Shown here piece by piece: positions 46,952 to 57,991 of a stretch of DNA of 64,000 nt; position 1 is the first letter of the stretch, and each line of letters begins with the position of its first letter. The stretch is from Staphylotrichum longicolle (lineage: Eukaryota; Ascomycota; Sordariomycetes; Sordariales; Chaetomiaceae): contig JAHCVI010000001.1 of the NCBI GenBank assembly GCA_019096155.1, positions 744,001-808,000 of the forward strand, in the 5' to 3' direction. The position numbers and the translations under genes are program-made. The notes under the pieces are model-generated. The model was not told the origin of the DNA, made no database searches, and worked only from the letters and a program-made list of their open reading frames with translations.

Positions 46952-48272
46952 ATGGCAGGGCGACGGCCAATCGACACGCTGCCTCACGTGGTCAACGATG
47001 TGGTGAGTGAATAACCCCTGACCTGGACAACCCGCGTTCTCGGACTAAGTGGCTTCAAGCTGGTCACCACAGCAAAGGCCTTCAGGGCCGCGCGGCCAGA
47101 TGGCAAGGGCACAGTCGCCGCGCCCGCCGCGGCAATGGAGACGCGCATTCCGGCTGCCGTCGAGAAGTTTAACGCGCTCCTGGACGAGTTAGAGTGCGAA
47201 CTTGTGAGTACTCCTTTGGAACACAGGCAATTGGAGACGGGCTGACGTCGCAAAGCTTCTTTCCAAAGCTGTCCTCGAGCGAGATCTCAGGCAGCTGAGA
47301 GCAAGCCGGCAACCCCCGCCACAAGAGCAGAAGCAGGTTGCTCCACCGGCGCCGATGGTTATCGACTTGGAATCCCCCAAGATGGCGACCAAGGAGTCTC
47401 TTACTGGTTTGCCAGGCCCTTCTCTGCCTGGCAAGCAGGCCACCAAGCCGGTCGCCCCGTTCCCAAATATGGGGTTTGGTGGCACATCGCCCGAGGTGGC
47501 CACAATCCCTAAACCGAGTCCCAAGCTCAAGGATGCCAAAACTCTTAATCGACCAGCCATGGCCGCAGCCGCCGCCGGAAGACCCGCCAGTGCTCCCCCG
47601 AAGAAAGAAACCAAGGTCCCTCCACCTCAGGTGCCGAGACCGAACGGCCCTGCGACAGGGCCCCAGGCAGCTCATAATTCCATGGCACAAGCCAAAGCAG
47701 CGTCTGTTCTCGCGATCAACAGGCCGGCATCCACCCCCGCAGTCAGCAATGTTTCTGGCCCAAGTGGCCCGGGTGCTAGCCGGCCGGCATCGGTGCCAGC
47801 GGCGAGCAATGCCACGAGCGTCGCATCCACTCCAGCGACCACTGGGAACGACAAACTCTTCACCGACATGACGTTTTCTTTGGCGCCCCCCTCTGGTGAC
47901 GCGCCAGCCCAGAACCCACCTCCCCAGCAACAAAGAAGGGCATCGCAGCCACAAGCAAACCCTTCGGCGACTGATCTCACCAATTTCGGAGGGTTCAGCA
48001 CGGAGCAGTTACCAAGCGGGCCGGCAGACGTGGCCAACATGGGCCTAGGCACCCAAAGCGGCAATCCTGTGGAGGAAGCCAGCATGGACAGCGTCGATGC
48101 CAAGATTGATGGGCTCTTCGACCTGGGTCCTGGAGACATTGACAACATGGATCTCGAATACGACCTCGGCAACGGGGATAACAGCAACTTCAACGACATG
48201 TACTTTGCCACGGGCGACAGCAGCGGTGGGACAGGCGAGTTTGACGATGCCTTTTTCAATCTCAACGGGTGA
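46952..48272 (+). CDS. Hypothetical nuclear protein, possible Mediator tail subunit (Med2-like)
   Basis: Exons 46952-47002, 47060-47203, 47256-48272 (403 aa). The structured part is only the first ~90 residues: MAGRRPIDTLPHVVNDV-LVTTAKAFRAARPDG, METRIPAAVEKFNALLDELECEL-LLSKAVLERDLRQLRAS, a helical pair that reads like a coiled-coil bundle subunit. The rest is Pro/Ala/Ser-rich and ends in an acidic, activation-domain-like segment with IDGLFDLGPGDIDNMDLEYD and FDDAFFNLNG. A short helical head with a long disordered acidic tail fits filamentous-fungal Mediator subunits of the Med2/Med29 type; I hold that as a plausible but unproven identity. All three junctions are phase 0. Confidence 0.6.
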
Positions 48273-48528
48273 TGTGGATGAGTTTGAGCGGTATGGGTTG
48301 TTTCGCGGCGTTTTTCGGACACCAAAGGATCTATAGTTATATACCAGGTTGGCTTCAATGTTTGTTGAGAAAATAGATTGGCATTAATCCTATGGTATTC
48401 CGTCCGTTGACTTGCGCCGCGCTGAACAACAACCATACCCCTACACCCCCAAGTTGAAGCCATAAAAAGAAACTATGTACTGAGAAAAGACCACTTATCG
48501 CGGAACGGACAGCTGCACAGCAGCCGAC
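48273..48528. other. Convergent 3' gap
   Basis: Only about 250 bases separate the stop codons of the Mediator-like gene and the GH5 gene, so their 3' UTRs probably overlap on opposite strands. Confidence 0.5.
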
Positions 48529-49794
48529 CTAAGGCTGCTGTGTCATCTTCCACATATTCCGCAGCATCCCGGGGAACGCCGGGTTCCTCCAGCCCGTCCA
48601 GTTGCTGTTCATCAAGCCCCACGTCTCCTCGGCGTTGGTCATCTTGTCGCGCACGTAATAGTCCCCCTGGATGGCCCACACCGCCCAGTCGGCGTCGTTG
48701 TTCTCCATGTACGACACCAGGCACCGCAGGTACCGGTCGTCCTTCTCGTTGAGCCCGTTGAACTCGCCCCCTTGCATGCCCACGCCGAACTCGCTCAGGA
48801 TCAGGGGCCCCGTGTACGGCTTGCCCTGCTCGAGCACGAAGCCGACGAAGGCGCCGTACTGCACCTTGACGATGTCGCAGTTCTTGAAGGCGTCGGGGAA
48901 GGTGACGGTGAAGCTGTAGGCGTGCATCTCCCACACGTGCTTGCCGCGCCAGCCGCTCGTGTCGAGCATCCGCCCGCCGTCGCGCAGGTGCAGCAGGTCC
49001 GTCGTGCTCTGCACCCCGCCCACGATGACCAGCACGTCCGGGTGCGTCGCGTGCACGAGGTCGCCGGCCTCCTTGACAAACTTGTACCAGTCCGCCCGCC
49101 CGTTGAAGTCCTGCAGCAGGAACGCCCGGATCTCGTTGCGCAGCGACATGCCGACCACCCCCCTGTGCGCCTGCGCCCAGGACGCCATGGCCTGCAGCCC
49201 GGCCAGCCACTCGCGCGTCTTGAAGTAGCGCGAGTTCCACGGGTTGTACCCGAAGGCCTCGTCCCACCAGCCGTTGCCGTCGGTCAGGTTGCAGCACCAG
49301 CCGGCCTTGGAGACGTGGTTGTCGAGGATGGTGACGACGCCGCGCGCGTACAGCGCGTCGACGGTGGCGGCGAAGACGTCGCGCGTCGTCGTGTTGGGCG
49401 TGATCCAGGGGTTGTTGGCGACGACGCGGTCGTAGAGGGCGAGGACGTCCGGGAGGGGCGCCCCCGCGGCGCTGGCGGCGGCCGCGAACGAGGCCGAGAG
49501 CAGCGTGGCCGGGTGCAGGGCGTGGTCCGTCGAGTAGGTCAGGCGGACGCAGTTGAAGCCCTGGTCGGCGATCCAGGTCGCGATGGTCTCGATGGACTGG
49601 TGCTGGAGGCCCTCGGGGATGTTGGTCTCCATGTGCCCGGCCCAGTTGGTGCAGCGGAGCTTGACGCGCTGGCCGTTGGCGTCGAGGATCCAGCGGCTGG
49701 AGGAGGAGAGCGGGAGAGCGGGGGGTGTGATGGCGGCGGAGGCGAGGGAGGAGAGGAAGAGGAAGATGGAGACGAAGAGAGAGAGGAAGGCCAT
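48529..49794 (-). CDS. Secreted glycoside hydrolase family 5 (cellulase-like)
   Basis: Single-exon gene of 421 aa, starting at the second in-frame Met (MAFLSLFVSIFLFLSSLASA), which gives a clean signal peptide; an upstream Met at 49824 would add ten polar residues. GH5 landmarks: LRCTNWAGHMETNIPEGL near the N-terminus, NCVRLTYS, LDNHVSKAGWCC, acid/base Glu in GMSLRNEIR, HAYSFTVTFP, and nucleophile Glu in ILSEFGVGMQGG. NPW/NST sequons occur. There is no carbohydrate-binding module or linker, and no GPI signal. GH5 enzymes cleave beta-linked glucans or mannans with retention; the CCNLTDGNGWWDEAF segment resembles fungal GH5 cellulase-like proteins of unclear substrate. TATA box about 285 bases upstream. 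Likely induced on plant polysaccharide, but that is inference. Confidence 0.9.
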   Translation of the reverse strand: MAFLSLFVSIFLFLSSLASAAITPPALPLSSSSRWILDANGQRVKLRCTNWAGHMETNIPEGLQHQSIETIATWIADQGFNCVRLTYSTDHALHPATLLSASFAAAASAAGAPLPDVLALYDRVVANNPWITPNTTTRDVFAATVDALYARGVVTILDNHVSKAGWCCNLTDGNGWWDEAFGYNPWNSRYFKTREWLAGLQAMASWAQAHRGVVGMSLRNEIRAFLLQDFNGRADWYKFVKEAGDLVHATHPDVLVIVGGVQSTTDLLHLRDGGRMLDTSGWRGKHVWEMHAYSFTVTFPDAFKNCDIVKVQYGAFVGFVLEQGKPYTGPLILSEFGVGMQGGEFNGLNEKDDRYLRCLVSYMENNDADWAVWAIQGDYYVRDKMTNAEETWGLMNSNWTGWRNPAFPGMLRNMWKMTQQP

Positions 49795-50075
49795 GTTCAC
49801 TTCCGGCGATGGAAAGGATGCCAAGCTTGGCGGTGTTGGGATATGAGTGTAGCAAGATCAAGATCAATATTCTTGGCTTGTCAAGTGAGGTTCAACAGAT
49901 GACAACACAACGCCCAATCCAGATCCAAAACGAAGGGAGGGAAGAGAAAGCGAAGCGAGCGGCACTTTGCCCTTATCGATTCCAGCAGGCAGTCTGCCCC
50001 GTTGAGACGAGATCGAAAGATGACCTCTCAAACTCCAGCCTTGGTCAGGTGCGGGAGGTGCCGTAGGAAACCTGA

Positions 50076-50083
50076 CTTATATA
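50076..50083 (-). promoter_or_regulatory. TATA-like box of the GH5 gene
   Basis: TATATAAG on the minus strand, about 285 bases before the GH5 start codon. A consensus TATA is typical for regulated secreted-enzyme genes of filamentous fungi; it would imply a leader of roughly 240 nt. Confidence 0.45.
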
Positions 50084-51281
50084 CCGTCGTAGCCATGCGT
50101 CGATGACAGGCCACAGCTGATCCCTCCCTAAAGGGGCTTCATCTTGGACTCGACGCACCTCTGGTGGCCAACCCCGCGGCCGGGACAGGCTCGCCCCCCT
50201 TCTTGGAACCCTTCCCTCGCCGTGCCATTGTCTCGGGGCTTGGCTGCGAATCGCACGCGGATGGGGTCACCGAGAGCAGAGTTTGCCAGCACTAGGGCAC
50301 CTTCCCCATCGGCTCAGCGCGGCCGAGACCAGAGAAACGAGACGAGAGAGACAGCGTCGCGGTCGAGGGGTGACATTTTTGTGGTCGGCAGCCCGTGAAA
50401 AATGACGGCACAGCCAGCTCAACCCGTGGCCTTGCCTTGTGATTGGAAGCGGCCCGAATTGGCGGCGCTGCCGGGCTGATGAGGGAGCTCACAGAAACAA
50501 GCGAATGGCAAGGCGCGGGCCGGTATTGGTGGTCTGGGGAAGCCCAGGGAAGCAGGACCCTGGCTGTCGGCTATGCCACATCGGTCCCTAGTGCCGGGAG
50601 ATGCAACCATTCAGACGCCGCTGTCTTTCCTTGCTGGGAGGAGAGGAAAAGGGGCAAGTTCGCCTCGTGATCCGTGCTTGTGTCCGCCGAGTCCAGAGGG
50701 TCAAGCCAGCAAGTTACCCCTGACCCCCATTTCGTCACTGAGACCTTCCTTGTCCACCACGATGCTTGACGAGCCAACATCAGGCGACGCAGCTGTGTCG
50801 AGCGCAGAGCTGAGATTGGCTGGTTGCAAGACCATGCGGCGCACAAGCTGGCAAAATCTGTGCTGCCAGGTCATTCCGCAGCATTGTCGAAACTGCCACC
50901 GCAACTTCCAAGATCTGGCCTCTGGGCTGCCAAGTTCAGAGGCCTTACGTCGCGGCTTTATGTGCTCTCGGCGCGCTCAGCTTCTTGCCACAGCTGGGCT
51001 TGATCTGCGCTGACATTTGGGGTGTTTTCTGCTTGCGTTGCATGGTGCAATAAAGTCCCCGTCTCGCCAGAGCTTGTGGTTGTGAACCACCGGGAATTTT
51101 GCCCGGGGAGAACACCCAGACCTTGCCCGGCTGAAGTGACACTTGGCTCGTGTTCTCAGCGTGTCACCAGTCCCTTGTGTTTGCAACAACACTCTTGGCT
51201 TGAACACACGCTACGCCTCGGACGACGAAAATGAACCGTGATATTCCGAAAAGAAAGAAGTGAAGAGTGCAAGACACCCGT

Positions 51282-51352
51282 TGTAATTATGTGTGCAATT
51301 ATATCCCTACGTTGGGTGGTTGCTCCCAACGGGGGTTCAAGTAGTAATTACA
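51282..51352. other. Nested inverted repeat, tRNA-sized
   Basis: Outer arms TGTAATTA (51282-51289) and TAATTACA (51345-51352) enclose an inner perfect hairpin: CGTTGGG (51310-51316), 8-base loop, CCCAACG (51325-51331). GGTTCAAGT follows the hairpin and weakly resembles a tRNA B box, but no proper T stem forms. It lies about 200 bases past the stop codon of the tandem-PH gene, so it could fold in that 3' UTR. Confidence 0.5.
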
Positions 51353-51555
51353 GGCCTACTTATCATATACGGATCGTCAGTCGTCAGAAATGAACATAAA
51401 GAGAAGCGCAACGACAGCGCCATTAGGTCGCCAATGGACTAAGTTGGCGGAATGAAGCGTAAGGAGCTGGTGTCCTTCCGAGGTGTCTGGTCCACAGCGG
51501 TCGATTGAGTGTTCGAACCAGCTGGCATGAATATGTCCAAAAGAATGCAGAGGCA

Positions 51556-52906
51556 TCAGGCGACTGGGCCTGGTGGTGAACGAATCTCGGCCGCGCTTGC
51601 TGGTGCTGCGGCCGCTGCAGAAGTTGTGGCCGTTGCCATGGCGTTTGAAGACCCTGCCTTCGCCTCCAGCTCGCGGCGCTTGGCCAGGAGGCTCTTGAAT
51701 GCGCCTAGGCACTGCACCAGGGCTTCCTCGTCGTGTGCACAAAATCGGTAGCTCTTCTCGTCCGTGATGATTTGAAGGCAGTGCTTCTTGGTCCGGCTCA
51801 TGGGGTCCGTCTCGACCACGTTGACGATGGACGACATGTAGAGGATGAACAGCACCGACGATTCGGCCTCATCCTTGTACAGAATGAAGTTCCTCGGCCG
51901 CACAACGGCCCATGTCTTCTTCCACTGCCGCACCCCACCTTTGCTGCGGTGGAACCACATCCAGCCCTGCCATATCACGCGGTCCGGGTCGGCATCCAGG
52001 TGCGTTCCGCTGATCCGGTGGCCGTTGAAGGCTCCAAGGCTAGGCCTAGACGGTCTAGGTGACGTTGATGGCGGCGGGGCTGCCAGGCTCTCGAAAGATG
52101 CGCCTGGAATTCGATGCATGTCTGAGTCTGAAAAGTCCGAGTGGCTTGCCAGCTCGGCACCCGAGAGGCCAGAGGAATCGATCTGCGATGGCCGCCGGTT
52201 GTACGGTGTCCCAAGGTTGCGTATCGGGGGCTCAGGAGGTTCCGGGGAGCTTGATAGGAAGTGATCGGGCGAGGCCACAGAGAGGTTCGGTTCGGGACTG
52301 CTGAATCGGGCGCCGTGGGCGGCCGAGGGGTGTTGGACCACCGGGCTTGCCAGGAACATTTCTTCCTCCTCTTCCTCTATCCTGGCATCTCGCCGGATCA
52401 ACTCGACCCATTCCTGGGCGTCCTTTAGCGTTGGCGCTTGAAAGTGGTAGTTTTTCGAGGGCGAAAACAGGCCAAACACATTCTGCCGCTTGTTCTTTGG
52501 GTCCTTCAGCAAGGTCACGGCGGTCAGGTCCGAGAGGTAAATCTTGCGGCGGAGCTTCTCCTCCTTGTCCGACTTGTAGGTGGAGAGCGAGTTCGGTCGA
52601 AGGACGAGGTAGATGGTCCGCCAAGTCTGCAGTCCACAGTCAGCATGGAGGTCCTACTCAGCGGGTACACGGGAGCCCTACCTTTGTTTTCTGGGTACGC
52701 TTCTGCACATAGCCGCTCTTGAGGACGCGGTCGAATTCGAAACTGCCATTTTGGTTCACGGGCGAGTACGTGTCCACGGCCAGGCGACTCCTCGCTGCGG
52801 GCGCTGTTGTCTGTGGTGGAACAGGGTTGGACTGGGGCGTCTGCTCGTCAGGTCGCGGGTCGGAGGCTATCGACAAGGCCGCCAGCTGCGTCTGCACTTC
52901 AGCCAT
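51556..52906 (-). CDS. Tandem PH-domain protein (Opy1-like)
   Basis: Exons on the minus strand: 52906-52682 and 52626-51556 (431 aa), joining KRTQKTK to TWRTIYLVLRPNSL. PH domain 1 (~60-165): VLKSGYVQKRTQKTK-TWRTIYLVLR, SLSTYKSDKE, LSDLTAVTLLKDPK, NVFGLFSPSKNYHFQAP and AQEWVELIRRD. A Ser/Pro-rich linker of ~130 residues follows. PH domain 2 (~305-405): VIWQGWMWFHRSKGGVRQWKK, WAVVRPRNFILYKDE, SIVNVVETDP, HCLQIITDEKSYRFCAHDEE and CLGAFKSLLAKRRE. The layout matches yeast Opy1, a sensor and regulator of PI(4,5)P2 at the plasma membrane. The tail is Ala/Ser/Thr-rich. The start is the Met of MAEVQTQLAAL; an upstream Met would add residues unlike protein. Confidence 0.85.
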
Positions 52907-54734
52907 GATGGTGCGCCCATGTAAACAAGCGAGAAAAAGAAGCGAGCGGTGGTCACGGTGATAATGGAAAAGTGGTGTGGTGCTGGGTTGGTCGAAAAGG
53001 AGAAGGGAAGCTGGTTTCAAGCGAGGGACACCTTCAAGGTAAAAAGCGAGGCCTCGGGGTCGTCGGCGTGATCAAGACCACACGGCGGGGCGTCGAAGGC
53101 GTGGTCGAGACGGAAAGGGGCGGCGCAGGGCCAAGATGTAAGGGCGAGTGGTCGATAGAATGCCTCCTGGGAAGAGGCAGAGACATGCGCCTGACCCAGG
53201 GAGAAGGGTGTGTTATGGATGGGCCGCCCTGGTCAGGCCCGTCTTGGTGGCCCGGTATCGCTTCACCAGGCGCGCTCCCAGGACCAGATGCAGCGGCAGA
53301 TGGCGGCAGACCGAGGGAAAAAAGTGGCTGCTGCTCGTGCCACAATGCTCACGGTTGGTGAAACCCCAAATCGTCAAACGGTCAGCAGCCGGCGCTAACG
53401 TTCACACCCTGGCCAGGGGGGACCACGCGGCGATGGTCGCACTCTCAAGCATGGAATGCCTGGACAGTGACTCGACTAACAGCTGCAGGAGGCGCACAGC
53501 GGCAGGGTTCGGACAAATCTGGCTTTCTTAGTCGCTTCGACGGCACAAGTGCAGGCCGTTTCGAGCGGGCGGATTGACGCGAGCCATTTGGTTTTCAGGC
53601 GTTGGTTGTGCTTTGCTGTGTTTTGTAAGAGAGTTGTGGATGAGTGGGCGAGTGGACGGGATGAGTGGTGACGGAAGAGCTGGCCCTGTTTCAGAACCTC
53701 GAGATCCAGAACTGCCTGCAGGAAGGCCCGCCGGTGCTCCACCTGCACTGGCCAGAAGCTGCACCTCAGGGTTCCTCAAGTGGGGTTATGAGCCCCAGGG
53801 CTTGGTGCCAAGGCCAATTAACGTTGGAAAAAGCCGCTGTCCGATGCGATTGGCAAACCTGCGGCACCAGGGATTGTGGTTCCATGATTCCCGTCTCTCT
53901 CGATCCCCTCAATCGATCTCATCGATCTCACCGTCGTCCGATGAGCCCACCCTTTTTTTTTGTCGAAAGCTGCGCCCTGTTTGCACCGCCTCGACAGCAC
54001 ACCGTGTTTACGAGATGGACTCGAAGCATGCGTGCGGCTCTGGCAGGGGAGCTGGGGAGGTCGAAGTTGCCTTGGTAATCCTGTTTTGTTTTTTTCTAAA
54101 TAAAACTACTGGGTATTAGACTCCACCTCTTTCATGACTTCATCTCGGAGTTGCACCTTCTTTCACTCTGCCCATCCGCTTTCGTTGCTCGCCTGATTAC
54201 GCATTTGTCAGGACGAACATGTTCCGCACCGAGGGAGGATTTTATGATGGCCTCGCCCTTGGATGATCTGCAGATGGTGGAAGGGATGCAAATTAGACCT
54301 TCGGTCGTTCACATTCTGCCTCAACTTCGGCCCGCAAACTCTGGAGAACATTTCGTGCGGAGATGCCCTGCAGTCGGGTCTCGGCGGCCCGGCGAAAGAG
54401 TCAGAGCTTCAAAAGAGGGGAAGAGCCGAGTGCGGTTATTGGTTCATCAGGCCCACTCGGCGATGATCTCGCAGCTCAGTGGCGGCCACGAGGGTGTAAG
54501 TGAAAGCGACACGCACCAGCCCGTATCACGATGGGAGTTGCAGCGTGCGGTGCTGGCAAGGTATAAGTTGAAGACTTTGGAAACAAGCAAGGACCTGCTT
54601 AGGTTTATGGCTTAAACGCAACCCAGGTGAAGATCACTTCTATTCTCCGGACAACGAAGATTTGAAAATACTTCCGAAGAAGACCACCGTATTCCTCCAA
54701 CAGCCTCCACTATCCCAATCGTCTGTGACCGACC
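52907..54734. other. Divergent intergenic region
   Basis: 1.8 kb between the divergent tandem-PH and phosphotransferase genes. A 154-codon plus-strand frame at 54151-54615 lacks motifs and is not called. A T/A run and poly(A)-like AATAAAA occur near 54090-54105. Promoters for both genes are expected here. Confidence 0.5.
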
Positions 54735-55959
54735 ATGGCTACTACTACCCAGGCTGCCAAGGTATCTGAGGAGGTCCTTCAAGAGCTCAGCAGCACCGAG
54801 TTTGCGTGCTCCTCGCTGAAGCCGCTGTCAGGAGGGACAGCCAACTTCATCTTCAAGGGCACCCTTACCAACCCCCTTTCGGATGGAACCAAAGAGCTCG
54901 CCGTGAAGCATGGCGAGGGCTTCATTGCGTCGATGCCCGATTTCCAAATTCCTACGACGCGTTGTGTAAGCACATGCAGTCATACAGATCCAAGCCGCTG
55001 CGTATCGCTGACGTTCTCCTAGCACGTCGAAGTAGAATGTCTGAAGGCACTGAATGGGCTGTCGCCAACTTCGGGGGCGTTTGCTGTTCGAGCTCCCAGG
55101 CTTTACCACTTCAACTCCGAAACCAACACCCAGATCCAGGAGTACCTTCCCGAGGCGTTGAGCCTGAAGGAGTATGCACTCAAGCATTTCTCGTCGTCTC
55201 GCGACCCCTCCAGAAAGTCGCTCTGTGTTGACCTCGGGCGGAGCCTGGGCGCCTGGTTGCGCAGCTTTCACGACTGGGCGGCCCTTCCGGAGCAGTCCAA
55301 CTTTCGGAGCGAGATCAAGTCGAATGAGGCAATGCAACGGATCAGGCAGTTTGCGAATTACTCCACTCTGGTAAATACGGTCGACAACTTCCCGGACATT
55401 CTCGCCGACGCGAGGGAGACGTTTGAGAAGATCAGGGACACCACGGCAGAAGAGATTACCCGTCCAGATCTTCAAGTCATCCACGGAGATTTCTGGACCG
55501 GCAAGTGAGTAGCGCTGCAAGCCTCGGATGCAAGCCTACAGACACTGACATGCCAGCAGCGCTCTCCTGCCAGACGGCCGCTTGGAAGCAGGGGGTCAGA
55601 TGCCGGTCTTCATCGTCGACTGGGAGGTGTGTCAGTTTGGCCTCCCCGCGCTCGACCTGGGCCAGATGACGGCGGAAATGTATCAGCTCTCGTTGTTCAA
55701 GGACATGGACGAAGGTAAATGGCTGATCGAAGGGCTCGCCGCAGGCTACGGCCGCGTGGACGACGAGGTTGCCTTTCGTGCCGCGCTCCAAGTTGGCACC
55801 CATCTCATTGCGTGGGGGACGCGGGTGCCCGGTTGGGGCTCCGAGGACCAAGTGCAGCAGGTTGTGGGCGTGGGCAAGGAGCTTATCCTGCGCGCGTGGC
55901 ATAAGGATCGCGCTTGGTTTGAGGCGGGCGATCTGGCTTGCCTGTTTGGCAGCCAGTGA
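54735..55959 (+). CDS. APH/choline-kinase-like phosphotransferase
   Basis: Exons 54735-54965, 55023-55504, 55560-55959 (370 aa). Kinase-like small-molecule phosphotransferase of the aminoglycoside phosphotransferase (APH) superfamily: LSGGTANFIFKG in the nucleotide loop, ELAVKHGEGF with the ATP-contacting Lys, VEVECLKAL on helix C, catalytic loop VIHGDFWTGN (the Asn codon is rebuilt across the second intron) and metal-binding IVDWEVCQFG. The closest architectures are methylthioribose-kinase-like and fungal APH proteins of unknown substrate. Despite the family name there is no reason to infer drug resistance. Cytosolic by absence of targeting signals. The substrate cannot be told from sequence. 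Confidence 0.87.
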
Positions 55960-56499
55960 AGCTTGACCGCACGGCTGGGGGGGCTGTTTGGGGAGCGTCG
56001 AGGGTCAATGCGACACTGTCAACCTCTGTGCTGAAACAGCGAGACACCCCCCAACTGGGCATGCCGGGAGGTCAAAACGGCTTCCATGAAACGTCCACAT
56101 CGAATTTTGAGAATCCGATGGATGATCGACACATCTTGCAACCCCAATTGCTGAAACCCTAGGGCGCCAAGGGGTAGCCTGCCGTTGTGCGCCGGACCGC
56201 CCAGCTCCCGAGATACCGGAATTGCATGGGCTCCTGTTCTCACCAGAGTATGTTGCAGATCAAGTTGGGTTGCAAATAAAACCAGTTCGCCGCCCGCACC
56301 GTGTGTTCACCCTTCTGATCCATGTTCTGGTGATGCCCGAACGACCTCAACATGGAGACCAGCCAATAACCCTCCCGCTCGCTATGCTGAAAGTGAGGAT
56401 GAACCATCGCTGGCCTCCATAGAGAACTTACACGGCTTATCATTGCGTTGTCCTGCCTCATTTTAACTACAGGACAGTCGGTGCTGGAATCTCGGGTGG
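55960..56499. other. Intergenic region, APH / FIG1
   Basis: 540 bases with APH 3' UTR and FIG1 promoter; nothing else seen. Confidence 0.45.
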
Positions 56500-57528
56500 A
56501 TGATGGCACCTGCGCCGATGCCGTCATGTTTGTCCATCTCCCGTCAACCACTCTCCCCATCCAACCAGCTAACCCATCACAGGGGTTCTCCAGACGCCTC
56601 GTGTAGTCCTCGTTATTGTATTTCCCCTCGTCAGCTTGATCCTATATCGTAAGTTTCCCCGCCGGTTTACAACCCTATTTCTCGCCAAAACTCATCACAC
56701 CCTTCAAGTTGTTCTCTCCTTCGGATGCATCAACGACTCCATAAGCGGCATCTCCCCCGTAATCGTCCGCTCAGACACTCCCGTCACCATCGGCGGCCAA
56801 ACCATCCAGGTTGACATCCGCGTCGGCTTCTGGGGCAAGTAAACCCACCCTTTCCATCTCTAACTCCTTTCCAACCCAACTAACACCCCCTCCCCCCTCT
56901 CATAGGCATCTGCTTCGGCCCGCAACCCTTCACCTGCACCCCCTCCATCCCCACCGTCCAGCCCCTGCCCCCGAGCCAGCTCGCCTCGTCCATCCCGCTC
57001 CAGAAGGGCGGCGGCAACTTCGCGCTCGCGGGCCTCGCCCTGGGCCTGCAGTCGAGCTTCATCCTCCTCAGCGGCATCCCGCTGCTGCTCCTGCTCCTGG
57101 CGTCCGTCGTGGCCAACCTGGTGCAGATCTACTTCAACACGACGCCGCTCCCGGCCAAGCGCGAGCGGCACGCCCAGGCGGCGCTGTGGGCGCGCAGCCT
57201 CGACTGGGCGGCCGCGGCGGGCGCCGTCATGGGGTTCGCGGCGTACCAGGCCGTGGTGGCGGGCGCGTCGCGGCTGATCCAGACCGTGTCCGGGGTGCCG
57301 CTGGCGGTGAGCGCGGGCGGGACGGCGGGGAGTCTGTTCGGGGGCGTGGTCGGCGTGACGGTGGCCGGGGCGATGGTGAATACCGTGCTGACGGCCATGG
57401 ATACCGGGTTTGATGCGTACCTGGCCGGGAAGAGGATAGGTAGGAATGGTGGTGGTGGCGGAGGGGACGATGTGGAAATGGAGAGGGGGTTGTTCCAGAA
57501 GAGGGCGGCGTATGAGAGGTTTCCGTGA
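56500..57528 (+). CDS. FIG1: Fig1-family membrane protein (Ca2+ influx, cell fusion)
   Basis: Four-helix claudin-like membrane protein; in fungi Fig1 helps low-affinity calcium uptake and membrane fusion during mating, and sexual development. Proposed exons 56500-56527, 56583-56648, 56709-56834, 56906-57528 (280 aa). TM1: VVLVIVFPLVSLILYLVL, then the family block FGCINDSISGISPVIVRS, VDIRVGFWG-ICFGPQPFTC, TM2 GLQSSFILLSGIPLLLLLLASVV, TM3 WAAAAGAVMGFAAYQAVVAG and TM4 AGSLFGGVVGVTVAGAMVNTVL. The cytosolic tail is Gly/Glu-rich. The third intron (56835-56905) starts with GC: TGG G then GCAAGT; only this GC donor, not the nested GT, keeps the ICFGPQPF frame. The first exon (MMAPAPMPS) uses a weak GTTTGT donor and is the least certain part. 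Confidence 0.82.
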
Positions 57529-57991
57529 TGCGATAGGGGTGCTGACGGTACAGGTTCTCAAGGGGTTCAGGGGCGAGGGGGTCGGATCTATGGATGAATG
57601 AATGACGCTGGAGAGAACGACAGCAGTCCACCTTCAATACCCGAATTTGATATTACGAATATCACAGATGCACGCCATACACCAAGGAAGTTGAGGAGGA
57701 GTGATCGTCTCATTGTCTGCTCCCACTCTCTCCTGAGACCCCTTTATGTGTGTCAACCCTAACCCTAGCTCTACCCACTTGTGCAATCGATCCATTCACA
57801 ACTGAAACCTCTGGCAAAATCTGGGGGAGTTTCAATGAGTCAAGAACCAACTTTGATCAGTTTAGTCAAAACAACTGTTGAACTCTGCCCCTCATCGTCT
57901 GAATACATCGAATTCCCACGGAGAAAAGGAGAACGCAGCCATCACCAACATTTTCCTGTCTCTCATAAATCCATCCTTCACAGCCAAATTC
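57529..57991. other. Intergenic region, FIG1 / NCS2
   Basis: 460 bases with FIG1 3' UTR and NCS2 promoter. Contains the AACCCTAACCCTAG element listed separately. Confidence 0.45.
57755..57768. promoter_or_regulatory. Telomere-repeat-like promoter element
   Basis: AACCCTAACCCTAG is two TTAGGG-type units on the minus strand, 224 bases before the NCS2 start codon. In yeasts the Tbf1 protein binds TTAGGG-like promoter sites of translation-related and snoRNA genes; here a similar role is inference, and two units can occur by chance. Confidence 0.35.

Larger units (their letters stand above)
49795..51555. other. Intergenic region upstream of GH5
   Basis: 1.8 kb between tandem minus-strand genes: GH5 promoter on the low side, 3' UTR of the PH-domain gene on the high side. 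It contains a TATA-like element (50076-50083) and a nested inverted repeat (51282-51352). No gene supported. Confidence 0.5.

Noticed and set aside
48772..49902. 376-codon plus-strand frame opposite GH5
   Set aside because: Complement artefact; GH5 catalytic motifs and signal peptide lie on the minus strand.
54151..54615. 154-codon plus-strand frame before the APH gene
   Set aside because: No family resemblance and no conserved-looking segment; likely promoter DNA.
54735..55959. Antibiotic resistance gene (APH fold)
   Set aside because: The fold is shared by many metabolic kinases in fungi and nothing ties this one to a drug substrate.
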